From positions 29,895 through 67,875 of the IMG/VR virus record IMGVR_UViG_3300030390_001110: a DNA stretch of 37,981 nucleotides. One strand, written 5' to 3'. Every line of letters starts with the position of its first letter. Within the stretch, counting starts at the first letter, position 1. Made by a program: the position numbers and the translations under genes. Origin of the DNA: a virus. This document shows, piece by piece, positions 16,063 through 23,906 of this stretch. Under the pieces are notes generated by a model. The model had not been told where the DNA came from. It ran no database searches and was given only the letters and a program-made list of their open reading frames with translations.

Positions 16063-16680
16063 TTACCAATATATATGCCACTTGAATGTTTTTCCTGTAG
16101 CTGAGTTAGTTAGTCTTTCTAATTTATAACCCAAGTTATTAAAATATTTAATAACTGAATTCATTTGATTTTCTAAAGCTCTATCTGTGATAGTGCCTTG
16201 CCATGATGTAAAATAGGTAGTGCTAGAAGGTGTAGGAGGGACGTATATGCCATCTGTAAAACCTAATGCGGTGTTGGCTGTTCCTGTTCCTATTTCATAT
16301 GACCATGTTGTTGATGCTGGTAATACAATAGTTAATACTAAGTATCCTGCATCTTTACTTGCAGTTACGCCTGTAACTGAAGCATCATTTATATCTGCTA
16401 TAACAGAATTTAAATTTGTTCCTGAAGAACCTAATGTAATTGTAGTTCCATTAATAATAAAAGTATCGCCAACCGATACAGTAGGATTATTTGCTGTGCC
16501 AATTTTAATTGTAGATGGTGTAGACTCTGTCATTGTGGTAGCGTCTGATACAAATGTATCATATCCGCCTGTGGCACTATTTGTAATAACGGCTTTCATA
16601 ATAGATGTGCATTCATTGAATACAATCATATCTTGTGAGCTTTTTGCTCTTGCCTGTGCTGCATTTAATCCTATGTTCAT
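16063..16680 (-). CDS. putative structural protein, 205 aa
   Basis: This is a Thr/Ser/Gly-rich beta protein with a recognisable phage structural module: DTFIINGTTITLG, then VIADINDASVTGVTAS (about 72-108), a pattern seen in tail and neck proteins with repeated small domains. The N-terminal part (NAAQARAKSSQDMIVFNECT) is helical. It overlaps the preceding gene by 4 nt and is probably part of the late block started at 17780. The virion location is unknown. Confidence 0.65.
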   Translation of the reverse strand: MNIGLNAAQARAKSSQDMIVFNECTSIMKAVITNSATGGYDTFVSDATTMTESTPSTIKIGTANNPTVSVGDTFIINGTTITLGSSGTNLNSVIADINDASVTGVTASKDAGYLVLTIVLPASTTWSYEIGTGTANTALGFTDGIYVPPTPSSTTYFTSWQGTITDRALENQMNSVIKYFNNLGYKLERLTNSATGKTFKWHIYW

Positions 16681-16976
16681 TTGCTCATCTCTTTATCTAC
16701 TTTTTTCTTAGCCAGTTTTGCAACTGTTTTGTCTTGCTGTTCTGGATCAGGTGCATCAACATCTCCGTCTTTGTTAAAGAAAACTACATTATCCTTGACT
16801 GTGTTTACAATGGGGATACTATCAAGTAATTCTGTAAGCTCTTGTTCATCGACATGCATGTTTTGTGCATCTAATGTTTTTTCTAATGTTTCTAACGACA
16901 CTGATGTGGCCTCTTCTGCTGTCAATACTGACAACATATCTATTAGAGTATGCCTTATCAAATCGTTATACCTCAT
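16677..16976 (-). CDS. small hypothetical protein, 99 aa
   Basis: This acidic N-terminus (LTAEEATSVSLETLEKTLDA) followed by a Lys-rich C-terminus (KTVAKLAKKKVDKEMSK) suggests a bipolar helical protein. No family is recognised. It starts 3 nt after the 253-aa gene and overlaps the next gene by 4 nt, so it is embedded in a tightly packed late operon. Confidence 0.6.
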   Translation of the reverse strand: MRYNDLIRHTLIDMLSVLTAEEATSVSLETLEKTLDAQNMHVDEQELTELLDSIPIVNTVKDNVVFFNKDGDVDAPDPEQQDKTVAKLAKKKVDKEMSK

Positions 16977-16979
16977 TTT

Positions 16980-17741
16980 TTACTTCTTTAACTGTGCAAA
17001 CGCTTGCTTAAGAATAGCTGGAGAAACTTTGCCTTCGGCTTGTGCTTCTTTAATTGTGCGAACTGCTGCCAAATATGAATCTTCTTTCATCTCACGTCCA
17101 TCCATGTCTGTGTCAACTTCGGCTGCATCTGCACCACCAAAATCGTCATCCATTGGAGCGTCTAGATCATCAAGACCTGCTTCCATGTCGCCTTCTGGTT
17201 CACCCATTGGCATATCCATGTCTGTTGTCTCTGGCGCCATACCTTGTGCTGTTAACACTGCATTACCAACTTGCTCATTAGCAGACTTAACTGCCTCAAG
17301 AGCTGAGCCAATAGCTGCTTCGGCACTTGAATTAAATGCGTCTGCTTCTGCTGTTCCAACTTGTTCTTTCATAGCATTATGAATACTCATTAAGTCCTCA
17401 ACTTGCATACTTGCTAAGTTTTCAGCCATTTTTTGTAAATCATCTGCCATTTGTTTTGCGGCTAATAAGACTTCAGCTTGATCTAAATCAGCTGATTCTT
17501 CTAGCTTCTTTTTTTCTATTGCCATATCCATTCCTTCCGCAATTAGTAGTAGCTTTTGAAAATCTTTGTTACTAACGTCTTGACCGTTTTCACGAAGATC
17601 CGTAATTTTTCTTTGTGTAGACTCTTTAATCGCCTCTAGTTTTGAACTAGGAGCATTAAAATCTAACTTCAAACTAAAAACATCATCAAGCACACGCTTG
17701 AGTGTTGAAAGTTTGTTTTCTTTTAATTCTTGTAATTCCAT
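16980..17741 (-). CDS. acidic helical protein, possible virion assembly factor
   Basis: This 253-aa protein is coiled-coil-like over residues 1-130, then has an extremely Asp/Met/Glu/Gly-rich linker (about 172-215), and ends in a compact helical motif (YLAAVRTIKEAQAEGKVSPA). The composition resembles scaffold or core proteins, but there is no diagnostic motif and no protease or capsid gene next to it. It is the first gene behind a late octamer at 17780, with GGGG before the ATG. Confidence 0.65.
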   Translation of the reverse strand: MELQELKENKLSTLKRVLDDVFSLKLDFNAPSSKLEAIKESTQRKITDLRENGQDVSNKDFQKLLLIAEGMDMAIEKKKLEESADLDQAEVLLAAKQMADDLQKMAENLASMQVEDLMSIHNAMKEQVGTAEADAFNSSAEAAIGSALEAVKSANEQVGNAVLTAQGMAPETTDMDMPMGEPEGDMEAGLDDLDAPMDDDFGGADAAEVDTDMDGREMKEDSYLAAVRTIKEAQAEGKVSPAILKQAFAQLKK

Positions 17742-17779
17742 TTTAGAACCCCATTTTTCTGATTAATATACTTATATTG

Positions 17780-17787
17780 TATTTATG
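17780..17787 (-). promoter_or_regulatory. T4-type late promoter octamer
   Basis: CATAAATA lies 38 nt before the ATG at 17741 and just before the stop codon of the upstream gene. It probably drives the block 17741-14957. Confidence 0.6.
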
Positions 17788-17788
17788 C

Positions 17789-18403
17789 TTAGAGCAGTGA
17801 TTTGATCTGTTTTTTGCAATTTGACATCTTTTGTATTGCATTTCCTTGCTTTGCAACAAACACATCTACCTTATAGCCTTCAGTTAGCATAAGTGACTTT
17901 TGTTTATACATAGCTGCTTCTGTTAGATATCCAGCATAACGCTCGTCTAACCTTGCGATCTCATCAACTTTGTGTGAATGTTTTTCAAACATTAAATGTT
18001 TTACAATACCCATTGCACTTTCAAATAATGCTACGTCCTCGTATAACACATTACCTTCTGCATCTTTAACATTATAGTATTTCTTTTTAACACCATCAAT
18101 AACATATTTTTGAACTATCTCAACATTATAATTACCATTGATAGTAATATTATCATTTTCTTTGAGTGCTACCGCTGTTAACATAGAAGATTCTGTATCT
18201 TCTTCTGTTACCATTTTCTTAGTGGCTGTAGTAGTTGCCTCATCTAATTTTTGTAATATCTTATACATAGCCTTAGCGTCAGATGAAACATTTCCTGGAA
18301 CCGATGATTTAGTATCACTTTCGGTTATAGGTGTTCTTTCTGATGCGTTTGCTAGTTTATTTAATATGTCCTGCATTCCACGGACATCTTCTGATGATGA
18401 CAT
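17789..18403 (-). CDS. hypothetical virion-associated protein, 204 aa
   Basis: This protein has two similar N-terminal motifs, VRGMQDILNKLANA at about 8-21 and AKAMYKILQKLDEA at about 43-56, forming a short internal repeat joined by Ser/Thr-rich linkers. A mixed domain follows (VEIVQKYVIDGVKKKYYNV) with a basic C-terminus. Family is not recognised. Its start meets the stop of the small gene upstream. The repeated amphipathic helix could be a docking peptide for a repeated partner. Confidence 0.6.
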   Translation of the reverse strand: MSSSEDVRGMQDILNKLANASERTPITESDTKSSVPGNVSSDAKAMYKILQKLDEATTTATKKMVTEEDTESSMLTAVALKENDNITINGNYNVEIVQKYVIDGVKKKYYNVKDAEGNVLYEDVALFESAMGIVKHLMFEKHSHKVDEIARLDERYAGYLTEAAMYKQKSLMLTEGYKVDVFVAKQGNAIQKMSNCKKQIKSLL

Positions 18404-18612
18404 TATATACTCCTCGCTTGTTTGTAGTAGACTTTCTTGCCTTCTACTTGTTTGTTAACTAAGTTCTTGTTTATTAGACTTTGCATTAGATATACATCAC
18501 GTTCAGAAAGGTCGTCTTTGCATACTCTTTCTTCCATCATGCATTCATATACTTTATTTTCTAATTTGTTTACAAATGTCGGGATTCCGCCTGGGCCTAA
18601 TATGGATCTCAT
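18403..18612 (-). CDS. small hypothetical protein, 69 aa, winged-helix-like
   Basis: This short basic protein has the pattern ERDVYLMQSLINKNLVNKQ followed by KKVYYKQ, which resembles a small winged helix in which two helices precede a beta-hairpin. That reading is tentative. It overlaps the upstream stop and the downstream start by one base each, so it is firmly part of a translationally coupled series. Confidence 0.55.
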   Translation of the reverse strand: MRSILGPGGIPTFVNKLENKVYECMMEERVCKDDLSERDVYLMQSLINKNLVNKQVEGKKVYYKQARSI

Positions 18613-19481
18613 TAACGCCTCCCGTATGCGAGTTGTTTTAATCTTTCGATCTCTGCTGCATTTTGATCTGATAATTGTGCGTTTGCATTTGCTTGTGCAG
18701 AATTTTGTCCACGTTGGACATCATCTGGATCTGCTCCAACTGATCTTGCTGCGCCTTGTCCTGTTTTTACTTTGTTTATATTACCTGGAACACCTTTGCT
18801 TACGGAATTTGTTGTAGCTCTTTGTTGATCTTGTTGATTGTTTGTAAAATCACGCTGGTTGTTGTTGTCTTTTGTTGTTTGTGCTTTAATTGTTGAGGCT
18901 GATGGTTGTTGTGTTCCTACTGTTCCATATGCTTCTTCGACTTCGCCAATTTTACCAACTTTATTAATAATGTTTTGCATAATTTGGTTACCATCTGATT
19001 GGCCTCGTCCTGAATCACCTTTGTCATTTCCATCAGAGTATACTTTAAACTCACTTCCCATTTTATGGTATAAGTCATCTATGTTTTTCTTAGCCCAAAG
19101 CATTACTGTAGTTAGTTTTCCTTTATCACGTAAAACATTACCTTCGTCCCACGTCTCTGACTTACCCATCCATCTTAAACCTTCTGGGCTTTTACTAACA
19201 CCATCCATTCTAAGGCATAGTTCTTCTATAAAGTTTCTCTCTTGTCCGCTAAATCCTTGTGCTGGACTATCTTGCACCCATTCATTTTGAACTGGTGAAT
19301 CATAATCTACATTTACCATAGATGTTACACCTTCAACATCAAATTCTTTTATTTTTTTCATTAACTCAAGTGTTTGACTAAAGTTTAATTCTCTAAGCGA
19401 AGCTGATAGTAATTCTTGTTCTACTTTTATATCTTGTTTTGATAAAAAATCTTGTAATGTGTTTATTAATGAATTTGACAT
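18612..19481 (-). CDS. Gln/Asn-rich hypothetical structural-region protein, 289 aa
   Basis: The first half is a compact helical domain with a conserved-looking centre (RNFIEELCLRMDGVSK, TVMLWAKKNIDDLYHKMG). Residues about 150-289 are a low-complexity, Gln/Asn/Gly-rich disordered tail ending in a helix (AAEIERLKQLAYGRR). No known family is recognised. It stands one base after the basic 95-aa gene. A flexible tail of this kind suggests an assembly or tethering role in the virion. Confidence 0.6.
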   Translation of the reverse strand: MSNSLINTLQDFLSKQDIKVEQELLSASLRELNFSQTLELMKKIKEFDVEGVTSMVNVDYDSPVQNEWVQDSPAQGFSGQERNFIEELCLRMDGVSKSPEGLRWMGKSETWDEGNVLRDKGKLTTVMLWAKKNIDDLYHKMGSEFKVYSDGNDKGDSGRGQSDGNQIMQNIINKVGKIGEVEEAYGTVGTQQPSASTIKAQTTKDNNNQRDFTNNQQDQQRATTNSVSKGVPGNINKVKTGQGAARSVGADPDDVQRGQNSAQANANAQLSDQNAAEIERLKQLAYGRR

Positions 19482-19482
19482 A

Positions 19483-19770
19483 TTATCTTCTCGCTTTGTT
19501 TAGTTGTCTCACAATTCTACTTTGTGGATTTACTCTTTTTGTTCTTTGTGCTTTTTTCATCATACGTGAACCTTTTGACATTCTCGTTTTTTTAAGCACG
19601 AATCTCTTTTTTAAGTCTATAGGTTTAGTGCATTGAGCAGGAGAGGCTACAACACGACCTTTTCTAGGTCCTACTGTGCATCTAAACTTAGTAGTAACAC
19701 TTCTGCCTCGTCTGGCATATACTACTTTAGCTTCTGTAACAACGTTACTATATGACTCATTCAATATCAT
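19483..19770 (-). CDS. small highly basic conserved protein, 95 aa
   Basis: Roughly a third of the residues are Arg or Lys, and two Cys occur in the centre (KFRCTVGPRKG, ASPAQCTKP). The pattern is common to a small basic family seen in many T4-like cyanophages. Nucleic-acid binding, perhaps in packaged DNA or in processing, is inferred from charge only. It lies between the coiled-coil membrane gene (5 nt) and the Gln/Asn-rich gene (1 nt). Confidence 0.68.
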   Translation of the reverse strand: MILNESYSNVVTEAKVVYARRGRSVTTKFRCTVGPRKGRVVASPAQCTKPIDLKKRFVLKKTRMSKGSRMMKKAQRTKRVNPQSRIVRQLNKARR

Positions 19771-19775
19771 TACTA

Positions 19776-20063
19776 TTATCCCGGTGGTATGAAACCTTGC
19801 ATACCTTGAAGGTTTAACAATAGTAATACTATTGTTGACAGCAATCCTGCAATGACTGTTGCAGCTGCTCCAAGGACTAATTTATTACCTGAGACTTTGT
19901 CTGCTGTAGCCTTATCGGCTAATTTTTGAACAGAGTCTACAAGGTCGTCAACCTTGTTTTCTAATCTTGTAAATTTTTCTTCCAAAACGCGGTACCTCTC
20001 TGCACATAAATCTACATGTGCTTCTAGGTTTTCACGCTCTAGTCTTGACTGTTGCATTGACAT
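19776..20063 (-). CDS. coiled-coil protein with C-terminal membrane segment (XhlA-like layout)
   Basis: This 95-aa protein has a charged coiled coil over residues 5-55 (RVLEEKFTRLENKVDDLVDS) and a single hydrophobic segment at about 66-88 (LVLGAAATVIAGLLSTIVLL) near the C-terminus. This layout matches the XhlA/hemolysin family, which works with holins in some phages, but sequence identity was not tested. No endolysin is adjacent. A late octamer with exact T4 consensus (20136-20143) is upstream, so it is expressed late. Alternative roles include a virion-membrane link or superinfection factor. Confidence 0.6.
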   Translation of the reverse strand: MSMQQSRLERENLEAHVDLCAERYRVLEEKFTRLENKVDDLVDSVQKLADKATADKVSGNKLVLGAAATVIAGLLSTIVLLLLNLQGMQGFIPPG

Positions 20064-20135
20064 ATTCCGTCCATCCTATTTGCAGTCTCTTAAAGAGCTG
20101 ATTTGCTTTAAATATACTTTCGTAGCATATACTAC

Positions 20136-20143
20136 TATTTATA
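20136..20143 (-). promoter_or_regulatory. T4-type late promoter octamer, exact consensus
   Basis: TATAAATA on the minus strand matches the T4 late consensus at every position. It overlaps the stop codon of the upstream gene and precedes the coiled-coil gene by about 72 nt. Confidence 0.75.
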
Positions 20144-20606
20144 TGTTTTCACTAAATTTGAAGTAAGTATTTAACCTATCTTCGTTATCAGTATTTATAA
20201 TATCTCCATCTATTGTTACTGTTTCGTCTAGACCATCATGTATTGGAACAAGATTAAAATCTTCTGCTAAAAGAAAAGTTTCGTTATTGTCTTTTTTCCA
20301 TGCACCTTCTGTATCTGATACAAATTTTAATAACCAAACAGTATGTGAACCAGTAAAATTATTACCAAAGTTGTAGTCTGTTATAGTTTGCGATTGTAAC
20401 TTAGTAATACTACTTATCACTGGTTGTGTTCGTAGTCCAATTACTTGCATAAATGTATTTAAGTTTTGACTTTGATGGAACTTTTTTGCATTTATTTTAG
20501 GACTTGATACATTAGCATCAGTTACATCTATTAAAGTATAAATTGAATAGAATGCCGTGTTACGACCAATGACTTCTGTAGGTCGTTGATTACTTTTTGA
20601 ATACAT
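20139..20606 (-). CDS. conserved phage protein, probably virion-related, 155 aa
   Basis: This soluble beta-rich protein (VWLLKFVSDTEGAWKKDNN, FNLVPIHDGLDETVTIDGD) has the look of a phage neck, tail or baseplate component and recurs in marine T4-like phages with no name. It starts 3 nt after the upstream gene. No catalytic motif is seen. Confidence 0.65.
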   Translation of the reverse strand: MYSKSNQRPTEVIGRNTAFYSIYTLIDVTDANVSSPKINAKKFHQSQNLNTFMQVIGLRTQPVISSITKLQSQTITDYNFGNNFTGSHTVWLLKFVSDTEGAWKKDNNETFLLAEDFNLVPIHDGLDETVTIDGDIINTDNEDRLNTYFKFSENI

Positions 20607-20609
20607 ATC

Positions 20610-21368
20610 TTATAATTCTGTGGCTTTGCCGGCAGCGTATCCAACGGCAAATGCCGCTGCGCCTCTGGCAACACGTTTAGCAATTTTCTTAACTGTTCCT
20701 TGCCCAACAATAAGATTACCACTTTTTGCAAACCTTTTAAAATGTGGATATATGTCGCTACGTAATGCATTTGCTCTAAAATGTCTATCTAATTGTGTAG
20801 CTACAAGTGTGCGTTGTGCTGTAGTTAGTTTGCCCCAATTCTGTGTTAATCGTCTTGCTGCACGTAATTTAGGATCAGTTATTGCTAAATCTCTTTCCAT
20901 TCTAAAGAAGAATGTTTGAGCTTCACCTTGTGTTATTTGTCCTGTTTGGATTCTTCTTAAAAACGCTTTGGTTTTAGTTTGATCAAATCTAACTTTATTC
21001 ATTAGTAAATTATCTTTTTGATCTTTGAATAGTCCTTGTGGTTTACTTAATGTAAACAATGTTTGATATAGATCTGTTCCGCCTGGACTGGCACTTGAAA
21101 AACTACCTCTTGATATTGTTGCTTTTGCGTATTTTGTAGCGATAGGAGCCGAGTTATAGTCTTGACTCATTGCATATAAAGTTAACATACTAACAAACGC
21201 ATGATTGGTAATACTTTGTGCACCTTCGCCTGCAATTTGAGCTCTTGATTTAAACATACGAGCTTCACCAAGTGATTGCATAAAACTTAAACTATTGTCA
21301 TCGGTATCCATTTCATGTCCTCCTTGAATCTGTGCATATTGCCTTAATGTATATTTTTCTTCACTCAT
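20610..21368 (-). CDS. conserved phage protein, 252 aa, amphipathic C-terminus
   Basis: The protein is mostly helical, with basic patches (KAFLRRIQTGQITQGEAQTF, LRAARRLTQNWG) and a C-terminal Gly/Ala-rich helix (AKRVARGAAAFAVGYAAGK) resembling a membrane-active or glycine-zipper segment. A relation to virion proteins that are ejected or contact membranes is possible but unproved. It overlaps the 65-aa gene upstream by 4 nt. Confidence 0.6.
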   Translation of the reverse strand: MSEEKYTLRQYAQIQGGHEMDTDDNSLSFMQSLGEARMFKSRAQIAGEGAQSITNHAFVSMLTLYAMSQDYNSAPIATKYAKATISRGSFSSASPGGTDLYQTLFTLSKPQGLFKDQKDNLLMNKVRFDQTKTKAFLRRIQTGQITQGEAQTFFFRMERDLAITDPKLRAARRLTQNWGKLTTAQRTLVATQLDRHFRANALRSDIYPHFKRFAKSGNLIVGQGTVKKIAKRVARGAAAFAVGYAAGKATEL

Positions 21369-21562
21369 TTACTGTTCTCTGTTACTATATCATTGCAAGT
21401 CTCACTTGCATATGTTTTAAAATATCTAGGTGCAAACGCATGTAAAAATACTGCCCATGCTGCCTTTTCTAAACGCCAACTAATTTTGCATGCATGCTTA
21501 AAATGTTGCCAACGTGTCATTTCTGCTTCTTCTAAGTGCACCTTGCATTGTTTACTAAACAT
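21365..21562 (-). CDS. small DUF6356-like protein, 65 aa
   Basis: This small protein follows the pattern HLEEAEMTRWQHFKHACKIS, a hydrophobic stretch (AWAVFLHAFAPRYF), then a short tail. It matches small proteins of alphaproteobacteria and their phages that I remember as DUF6356, in which M-T-x-x-x-H-F-K and the H-A-x-x-P motif are conserved. The central hydrophobic segment is short and broken by charges. Function is unknown. It is coupled to the gene downstream by a 4-nt overlap. Confidence 0.6.
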   Translation of the reverse strand: MFSKQCKVHLEEAEMTRWQHFKHACKISWRLEKAAWAVFLHAFAPRYFKTYASETCNDIVTENSK

Positions 21563-21563
21563 C

Positions 21564-22679
21564 TCACTTGTTCTTTTCCATATTGGCAGCTGTAAAACCT
21601 GCTCTGTTTACTAGTTTGACATCTTTGCCAATTACGTAACCTTCTCCGCCTTTTTGTCCGGCTGTTGTTGCTTCAATATCAGCTGGGTTGGCGTCTAATT
21701 GTGCAATAATATTATCTTTAATAGGTCCTATACTGCGTATAAATGCAAATATGGCATCTAATCCTTTTTGGTGCTGTTTTAAGTAATCTACAAGTCTACC
21801 TTGTTTAGCACTACTTACTTTAGAACCATCTGATGTTAACCACTTAACAAAGTGCTTACTACCAATACTATTTACCGATCTAGTTTTTGCTAAATTGTTC
21901 ATATACATGTATAAAATATCTGGAAAGTTTTTCATTTTAAGTTCTGCTGGTGGAGCCAATACTGCATTAATATCATTTCCTGCTTGTGTAATGAAACTTT
22001 CAAGTTCATTTAACTTAGAACTTTCAATATCTGGAACATCTGTAATTGATACTGGAGGCATTGCTAACAATGGACCTTCTTGAAATCTAGTAGTATCTAC
22101 TTTACTTTTATTTCCTTCCAAATCAATATGTGCATGCAATACAACACCAACATCACTGCTAGAAATACGCCTACCTATGTCGCTTGCTGGATCAACTGTA
22201 TACTTTGTTGTATTTGGCATAAATGATAATCTACCTTCTTCTGTGCCTGGTTTATCAAACCAAAGTAAATCACCATGAACATAGCCTCTAAAATCTTCTG
22301 GCGTTGCTTGTTCAAATGCAGGCCAAACTTTTTTCATTTGTCCAATAAATTCTCCATACCCTTGTGGGTTTTTAGCATATCCTGGACGATTCTTTAACAT
22401 GGATTCCATTTCATCTGGTGATTTTGATCTACCATCATATCCTTTTGCACCAAATCCACTTTTATCAGTTAATATAAATTCACCATTTTCATTTCGACCA
22501 AATATAACGGCTGGTGATCCATCCCATTTAATAGTTGTATCACTTGGGTTGCTTTCTAAACTGTGTAATGATGCTATTGCTTTTTGGGCGCCTGCTTTGC
22601 CGTCCCAAATAATTAAATCTTCTAAATGTTGGATTCTAGCACCACTGGCTTTTTCCATTAAAATTTCATTAATTTTCAT
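21564..22679 (-). CDS. ligase-like (KxDG) nucleotidyltransferase-superfamily protein
   Basis: This 371-aa protein shows features of the covalent nucleotidyltransferase (DNA/RNA ligase) fold. Motif I is IKWDGSPAV at 50-58, with Lys51 as candidate adenylated lysine; a motif III-like GYVHGDLLW is at 132-140; a motif IV-like GGEGYVIG is at 344-351, followed by DVKLVNRAGF with Lys355 in a motif V-like position. A helical insertion of about 130 residues separates III and IV, and IV-V spacing is unusually short. I recall related cyanophage proteins labelled DUF6267. It overlaps the nucleotidyltransferase gene by 11 nt. Activity on RNA or DNA ends is inference. Confidence 0.65.
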   Translation of the reverse strand: MKINEILMEKASGARIQHLEDLIIWDGKAGAQKAIASLHSLESNPSDTTIKWDGSPAVIFGRNENGEFILTDKSGFGAKGYDGRSKSPDEMESMLKNRPGYAKNPQGYGEFIGQMKKVWPAFEQATPEDFRGYVHGDLLWFDKPGTEEGRLSFMPNTTKYTVDPASDIGRRISSSDVGVVLHAHIDLEGNKSKVDTTRFQEGPLLAMPPVSITDVPDIESSKLNELESFITQAGNDINAVLAPPAELKMKNFPDILYMYMNNLAKTRSVNSIGSKHFVKWLTSDGSKVSSAKQGRLVDYLKQHQKGLDAIFAFIRSIGPIKDNIIAQLDANPADIEATTAGQKGGEGYVIGKDVKLVNRAGFTAANMEKNK

Positions 22680-23616
22680 TTGGTGTATCCTCTAATTCTG
22701 ATGGGATACCCATATCTTGCACTTGTCCATTGTTTTTAAATCCATCTACTATTTTAGCGTAAACATCACTTGGATAGTTTTTCTTAATAGTTGTTAATAG
22801 CGTTTCAAAGCTATATAAATCTTCCGGACCATCTAGTCCAAGTATTTTTGCAATTTCTTGTGTATTTGTAATTGGACCTTTTAATACTGTATCAATTCTT
22901 GCTTTAGTATATCCTTCTCCATTTGCTTTAGGTTTAGGTTTACGTGATATCCAGTTCAGTCCATCTGCAGGGCTCCATAACCAACGTTGTTGTTCTACTG
23001 GACGTCCATCTTCAATTTTTTCATCTGACTCTTTTGACTGATATACAGAAGCCATAGTTGCCAACATAATATTACGGAATGTGCCTTTGTATTTGCTTGA
23101 GCGGCCACCCTCTTTATCAAATCCTTTTTCATGTGGACTGTGATAATATGTTTTCATCCAATCTGGATCACCTGGCATAAAGTCAATTTGAACTTTACCC
23201 GTTCTATTTAATCCTGGTTTAGTATTTTCTGCATTATATCCAACAATATCAACTGATGTCATAAACACACTTGATTTTTTTATGTCTTGTATAAGCGGTG
23301 ATGCTTCTAATTTTGCAGCAAAATCTTGTAATTTTTCTTTTGGTATATTAATTGCAACATCAATATCTCCACTAAATTCTTTTTTACCTACAGAACCTAA
23401 TACATTTGCTTTTAATGGCATACCCAACGATTTTTCTAATGCATCTAATGTAGCATCTATTTCAGTATGATGTATTAACCCAACGCCCGGCATTGCTCCG
23501 CCTTCTGATAAGTTTTTAACGTTTACTTTATATAAATTGTCAGGCTGAATCTTACGATGTTTTCTGTTATTGCGATCTTTACGCTTAACTGTGCCTACAA
23601 TATCTTGGATATTCAT
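22669..23616 (-). CDS. polymerase-beta-type nucleotidyltransferase
   Basis: This 315-aa protein carries the minimal nucleotidyltransferase signature: VLGSVGKKEFSGDIDVAIN at 72-90 (GS plus Asp84 and Asp86 as metal ligands) and a third carboxylate in KVQIDFMPGD (Asp145). A basic N-terminus (about 10-35) could bind nucleic acid. The C-terminal half is helical, with WLWSPADGLNW. The substrate could be RNA ends, a protein or an antibiotic-like small molecule. The 4-nt overlap with the gene upstream and 11-nt overlap with the ligase-like gene suggest a functional unit. Confidence 0.75.
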   Translation of the reverse strand: MNIQDIVGTVKRKDRNNRKHRKIQPDNLYKVNVKNLSEGGAMPGVGLIHHTEIDATLDALEKSLGMPLKANVLGSVGKKEFSGDIDVAINIPKEKLQDFAAKLEASPLIQDIKKSSVFMTSVDIVGYNAENTKPGLNRTGKVQIDFMPGDPDWMKTYYHSPHEKGFDKEGGRSSKYKGTFRNIMLATMASVYQSKESDEKIEDGRPVEQQRWLWSPADGLNWISRKPKPKANGEGYTKARIDTVLKGPITNTQEIAKILGLDGPEDLYSFETLLTTIKKNYPSDVYAKIVDGFKNNGQVQDMGIPSELEDTPNEN

Positions 23617-23861
23617 TTTTTATTCCTTAAATTCTTAATACCTCTATTAAAACGTTCAGGATCTCTGTTTTTAATACTAAGCATTATTCTTTTTTGGATG
23701 TCTTGAGCGTCTTCTGAACTATAATTTGTATCTACCATTTCTAATACATTCATAATTGCACTAATGGCATTTGTGCCACGTGATTCTAGTATATTAATTC
23801 TATCTTTTGTGGGTGATAGATTATTAATTTCTTCTAATAAACTACGTGTTCTTTTTTTCAT
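23613..23861 (-). CDS. small helical hypothetical protein, 82 aa
   Basis: The basic ends (MKKRTRSLLEEINN, FNRGIKNLRNKK) flank a helical core (AISAIMNVLEMVD). Similar small proteins precede the nucleotidyltransferase gene in marine phages, as far as I recall. It overlaps that gene by 4 nt and has GGAG about 9 nt before the ATG and a late octamer at 23889. Confidence 0.62.
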   Translation of the reverse strand: MKKRTRSLLEEINNLSPTKDRINILESRGTNAISAIMNVLEMVDTNYSSEDAQDIQKRIMLSIKNRDPERFNRGIKNLRNKK

Positions 23862-23888
23862 CAGCTCAACTCCAACTGTTATTACTTG

Positions 23889-23896
23889 TATTTATC
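23889..23896 (-). promoter_or_regulatory. T4-type late promoter octamer
   Basis: GATAAATA lies 27 nt before the ATG of the 82-aa gene, in the short gap after the helicase gene. It would transcribe the small protein, nucleotidyltransferase and ligase-like genes. Confidence 0.6.
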
Positions 23897-23906
23897 TATT
23901 CTACTG

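Noticed and set aside
16681-17382. Plus-strand Ser/Ala-rich frame of 233 codons
   Set aside because: It is antisense to the acidic helical protein and to the 99-aa gene; Ser/Ala richness is what antisense of Asp/Ala/Glu codons gives. No start signals.
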